From Symsagittifera roscoffensis (Eukaryota; Xenacoelomorpha; Acoela; Convolutidae), in assembly GCF_963678635.1 (NCBI RefSeq), contig NC_087062.1, positions 99,689,705 to 99,753,704 of the forward strand: a stretch of DNA of 64,000 nt, read 5' to 3'. Below the pieces are notes generated by a model. It made no database searches and had not been told where the DNA came from. It saw nothing but the letters and a program-made list of their open reading frames with translations. Below, in pieces: positions 60,766 through 64,000 of the stretch. Position numbers and translations under genes: made by a program. Every line of letters begins with the position of its first letter. Positions within the stretch are counted from its first letter, which is position 1.

Positions 60766-61089
60766 TTTTTAAGTCTGAGCGATGGCTGAGGTCTTATCCA
60801 GATGTTTGGGTTGCAACACCTGTCATGAATATGCTGAAAGACCTGAAGATCTCCATTAAGTTCTTCAAACCCCAAAATCGGCAACCGAGGAAAAACTGAT
60901 GTAGACAAATGTGTTAGCCAAATTGACTTCTCTGGTCAACGCAAAAACACACCACTTAGAGCAAGAAAGAAGTTCAAGAAACTTGCTGATGAATGCCGTA
61001 TTCAACCTTTGGATGAGATAAAGACGCCGCGAAAAAAAAAACCTCGCTAAAAACCTCGCTTTCTTATGAACGACTTTATCTTCCGACAG

Positions 61090-61624
61090 CAGTATTCTTG
61101 ATGCTGATACCTTTCGGCAAGTGGTCATAAACTTAATGACTATATTCCTAATTAGGGACATACTGCAGTCGTCTCGGTTGGTGAAGAGGCAGCACAATAT
61201 GAGGAAACTTGACCTGACTACCACCACGTACCGAAAGTTGATATCCACTATGTGGGCAGAAACAGTGAGCGAGTCGCGAGAGAAAGAACCCCTAACCAAA
61301 CACACCGGCCACTCTGCAGCGACTGCAAGACAATTCTATGACATTGAGCGAGAGAAAATGTGGAATACCGCTTTTACGAGCCACCACATAGATCAGCCTA
61401 TTGAAACAAATCAGCCCAATCCATCAGCAATCAGCCCTCCACATCCAACGGTAGAAAGCGATAATGAAGAGATAACGTCGGTGGTTGATGATCTTGATGA
61501 TTTGAGTGACGATGAGGTAGAAACATCAGATAAAGATACATCTCAGCCTTCAAAAGAAGTAACCATTAACTTTCTGCAGTCAGAGGTTAAGAGACCAATC
61601 AAGGAAAACACACCAGAAAGTTAA
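61090..61624 (+). pseudogene. Tyrosine-recombinase-like C-terminal fragment (Crypton-type)
   Basis: An open frame starting near 61099 (ILDADTFRQVV) and running to 61624. It carries a TYRKLISTMW segment and then HTGHSAATARQFYD, the pattern of the last conserved His and the catalytic Tyr of tyrosine recombinases as found in Crypton-derived invertebrate proteins. An acidic Ser/Asp-rich tail follows. The N-terminal recombinase core is missing and the canonical H-x-x-R is not intact (T-T-Y-R), so it is a remnant. The assignment rests on this short motif only. Confidence 0.4.
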
Positions 61625-61689
61625 GACTATCCTAAGATAGCTATGTCGTATATTGTTTATAGACAAATTGTTGAATTTCAGTGCGAAGA

Positions 61690-62090
61690 GTGCCTGCCTA
61701 TGAACCTGAATTCTCAAAAACCGACATCTATTGACGTCATTCTGAGCAGCGCAAAACGAGGTGATATCGGAAATATTTTGGCAAGCTTCATTGCAACCTG
61801 AAGTTTACCATCGAAGGACAAGAAGCTGGAAGTCTCCCTTTTCTGGATATACGCGGGAGACAAACAGGATCTGACGTAGAAACTTTCTGATACAAAAATA
61901 AACAAGAGATACTGTGCTAACTCTCGCTTTTAAATCTCAGACACAGATGCACTATAATAAAAACATTGTACAAGGACTTTTCCAATGCGTTGTCAATGCC
62001 TTGTGCAACGTTTATTTTTTCACAGTAAGTATTACTAAGGTCAACTGCATGCCGGAAAAAAATCAGTAACCGCCTCAATTTTAGCAAGCC
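61690..62090 (+). pseudogene. Penelope-like reverse-transcriptase remnant
   Basis: Near 61799-61870 the plus strand reads LKFTIEGQEAGSLPFLDI, the conserved motif near the end of the Penelope-like reverse transcriptase core (FT.E...G.LPFLD). A stop and a frameshift follow, then a decayed stretch. The GIY-YIG piece at 63.5-63.8 kb is on the opposite strand, so the two come from different copies or a rearranged one. Confidence 0.45.
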
Positions 62091-62504
62091 GTGAAATACA
62101 TCCTTGAGAAACAAGATGGGAGAGAAGACGTAGACAGAGGTCACGGGAAAATCGGTCAAAAACAGATCCTATTCTTAAACTTTATAAAGGCAATACAAGT
62201 GATGTTTTTATTAAATGCCTCCGAAAAGCAGCCAACCAGATTAATGGAGACCTCATTACCATCGAATATACCGGAAAATCTAGTAGTCGAAAAGTCTAAT
62301 ACACCGGAAACTGTTCGTATTTCGCATTACCATCACTAAAGTCGAATATATCTGAAGCCATTCTGGTCGTATTAAAATTCTCCTAAATCTGCAACTGACG
62401 CTCATAGTACGATATCGTATTCAAAGCAGCGACTTTTGAATCTTCCAACGACTTTATAGTTATTTGTTTTTCATAGCACATCATACTAATATTCATAATA
62501 ATAT

Positions 62505-63115
62505 TGATAACACAGAGGCGAAACGGAGCTTCGCACCACTTGCGATAGATCACAATAAAAAAAACAAGTCGAAGAAAAAGGAAAAAAGGTGAAAAAGAAA
62601 CAAGAAGAAAATCTCCAAAAACAGGTTCTTATTACAGAATTTCCAAAACCCATAATCTTTTTTTTCTGAAAAAAGCAGGATACGGCCACGTCATATGGCC
62701 ACTGCAAAGATTCTCAAAAACGGGTTTCCTGAGAATTGGCACGGTATTTTTTGCTAGTCCAAACGTTTACAATAAACTGAAAAAGTTTCAAAAATTGTAT
62801 AAGAAAAACAGCGAGTAGCCGCTAAAGCAAGGGAGCTTCCCACTACCCGTTATCTCCATTGAGCCCACAATAACAGATTTGAGAGATTGGTTTTCGAGAA
62901 AAGTCAAAAAGATTCACAAAACTGTCAAAAATCAACAACTTGACTATTCCGAGGGCCGTAAGGCAAAAATGAGCGTAGCCGCTTTTGCAGAGAATTGTTC
63001 GAAGCCTTTCTATCCATTGAAACTTAAAACTCAGATTTCAGAGGGGGTAGTTTTCGAGAAAACGACAAAAAAATATGGGTCAAATATTCCCCCACAGTTT
63101 TTTCGAATCCTGTAG
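62505..63115. repeat. Hairpin-headed dispersed repeat (copy of the 32690 family)
   Basis: The head GAGGCGAAACGGAGCTTCGC plus ACCACTTGCGATAG is nearly the same as that at 32693. Units anchored by AGATTT.AGAG..GGTTTTCGAGAAAA follow at about 62876 and 63032. No coding. Confidence 0.5.
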
Positions 63116-63479
63116 ACAGAGGGGTCAAATAAAAAAAGACTCTAGGGGAGTCTGCATTCACACATGGGAGAAGGCGGTCTGTGAATTGATACCCCTTTTG
63201 GAAAATCAGAAACATCAATCTTTCATAAAAACAGGCCTTGAAAAGTAATCATAAAAAACGAAAAGATGTAAAATGTCAATGCATTTCGAGTAACAAAACT
63301 CATCATCAGGACATATCTGAAGAACCAAAGAACACTGTAAAAAGAGCAATGAAATTACACACACTGGTAGCACCAGAAAATTTTTTAAAGAAGTTTTGGG
63401 TTGGCGACAACGAAGTTGCAACAATACTGAACTACAAGTGTCCCCATTTGAGACAATGAAATCTCACTAACAAGTCCTT

Positions 63480-63785
63480 CGATTTGAATCCGTCGCAAGT
63501 ATTGATATATGGTCGTAACTGGGAAATATTCAGAGCTTCCAAAGATAAAAAAAAATTTGACAGACTGTTGCTGCTTTTAATAATTTTTGTACTTGACGGA
63601 ATTGTTGATTTTGGAATATTGCAAGCATCAAAATATTGTCGATTTGGAGTAGCCTTTTAACTATGTTCGCGAAGACGAGTCTTAAGTTGACGGACTGTTT
63701 GCCCGACATATAGGGCGTTTCACCCCATACAAGTAGTTTTATACACGACACGATTAAAAGAACGATTTTCTCTGGTTTTCAAGGC
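63480..63785 (-). pseudogene. GIY-YIG endonuclease remnant of a Penelope-like element
   Basis: The minus strand around 63760-63660 reads VVYKTTC, then after one in-frame stop ALYVGQTVRQLKTRLREH. This is the GIY-YIG core (the YVGQT strand plus the catalytic-type RL.EH helix) typical of the C-terminal domain of Penelope-like retroelements. The frame continues in decayed form toward 63480. No intact RT is attached. Confidence 0.55.
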
Positions 63786-64000
63786 CTGTTTTTATGACAG
63801 ATTGATGTAAGCTTGCATTTTTGGTAAATGTAAAAACCTGTTACTTTTCTTGACCTATTGCAGCTCAAACTTGTTGAGATCCTGCTTTAACCATGCAAAC
63901 AATTTTAAGGCTAAATAATTTGAGGTCCATTTTACCATTTTTTTAACCAAAAATTAACGCACAAGATTTTTTGCTGCATAGAGCTAACTATTTTTGATTA
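63786..64000. other. Right edge of the window
   Basis: AT-rich DNA without a recognisable feature. The upstream portion of the minus-strand Penelope-like remnant would lie here but cannot be read as protein. Confidence 0.3.

Overview
The window is animal nuclear DNA. It is AT-rich and gene-poor, with GT-AG spliced genes and long repeat-filled gaps. Ty3/gypsy, Penelope-like, Crypton-like and hAT-like remnants are all present. I cannot name the phylum. I see no bacterial operons, CRISPR arrays, rRNA genes or intact tRNA genes.

Left part (1-7 kb, minus strand): a multi-exon gene for a cysteine-rich extracellular protein built from fibronectin-III-like modules. Every internal junction is phase 1, and three consecutive modules are recent tandem exon duplicates. 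Its introns hold hAT-like MITEs. From 8.4 to 14.3 kb two decayed gypsy elements lie in opposite orientations, one of them split by a MITE. From 15.8 to 20.4 kb there is tandem-repeat DNA and a non-coding composite repeat with a GC-richer core; an inverted, diverged copy of that core lies at 60 kb.

Centre (20.8-31.8 kb, minus strand): a five-exon gene for a 291-residue coiled-coil protein with a Tyr/Ser-rich tail, all splice phases matching. Its last intron is occupied by a structurally intact gypsy element, 21,246-28,638, in the same orientation as the gene. The element has identical 364-bp LTRs, a 5-bp target duplication and one uninterrupted 2,184-codon gag-pol frame ending in a long C-terminal module of unknown function.

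From 32 to 51.5 kb the DNA is mostly repeats: a tandem 0.9-kb duplication with GAAA/GATA runs, hairpin-headed repeats, tRNA-like repeats, a third, internally deleted gypsy relative, and two adjacent minisatellites that share a core. One small three-exon gene (42.5-44.2 kb) and one decayed coding stretch (49 kb) lie here.

Right part (51.9-59.1 kb, minus strand): two long intronless genes. One is a TPR-CHAT protein of TTC28 type whose protease-like active-site Cys appears to be lost. The other is a bacterial-looking amidase of the indoleacetamide-hydrolase type with a complete Lys-Ser-Ser triad. The window ends in transposon debris: a tyrosine-recombinase tail, Penelope-like RT and GIY-YIG pieces, and repeats. 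The host genes do not form an evident pathway; the structure of the window is dominated by mobile DNA inserting around and inside them.
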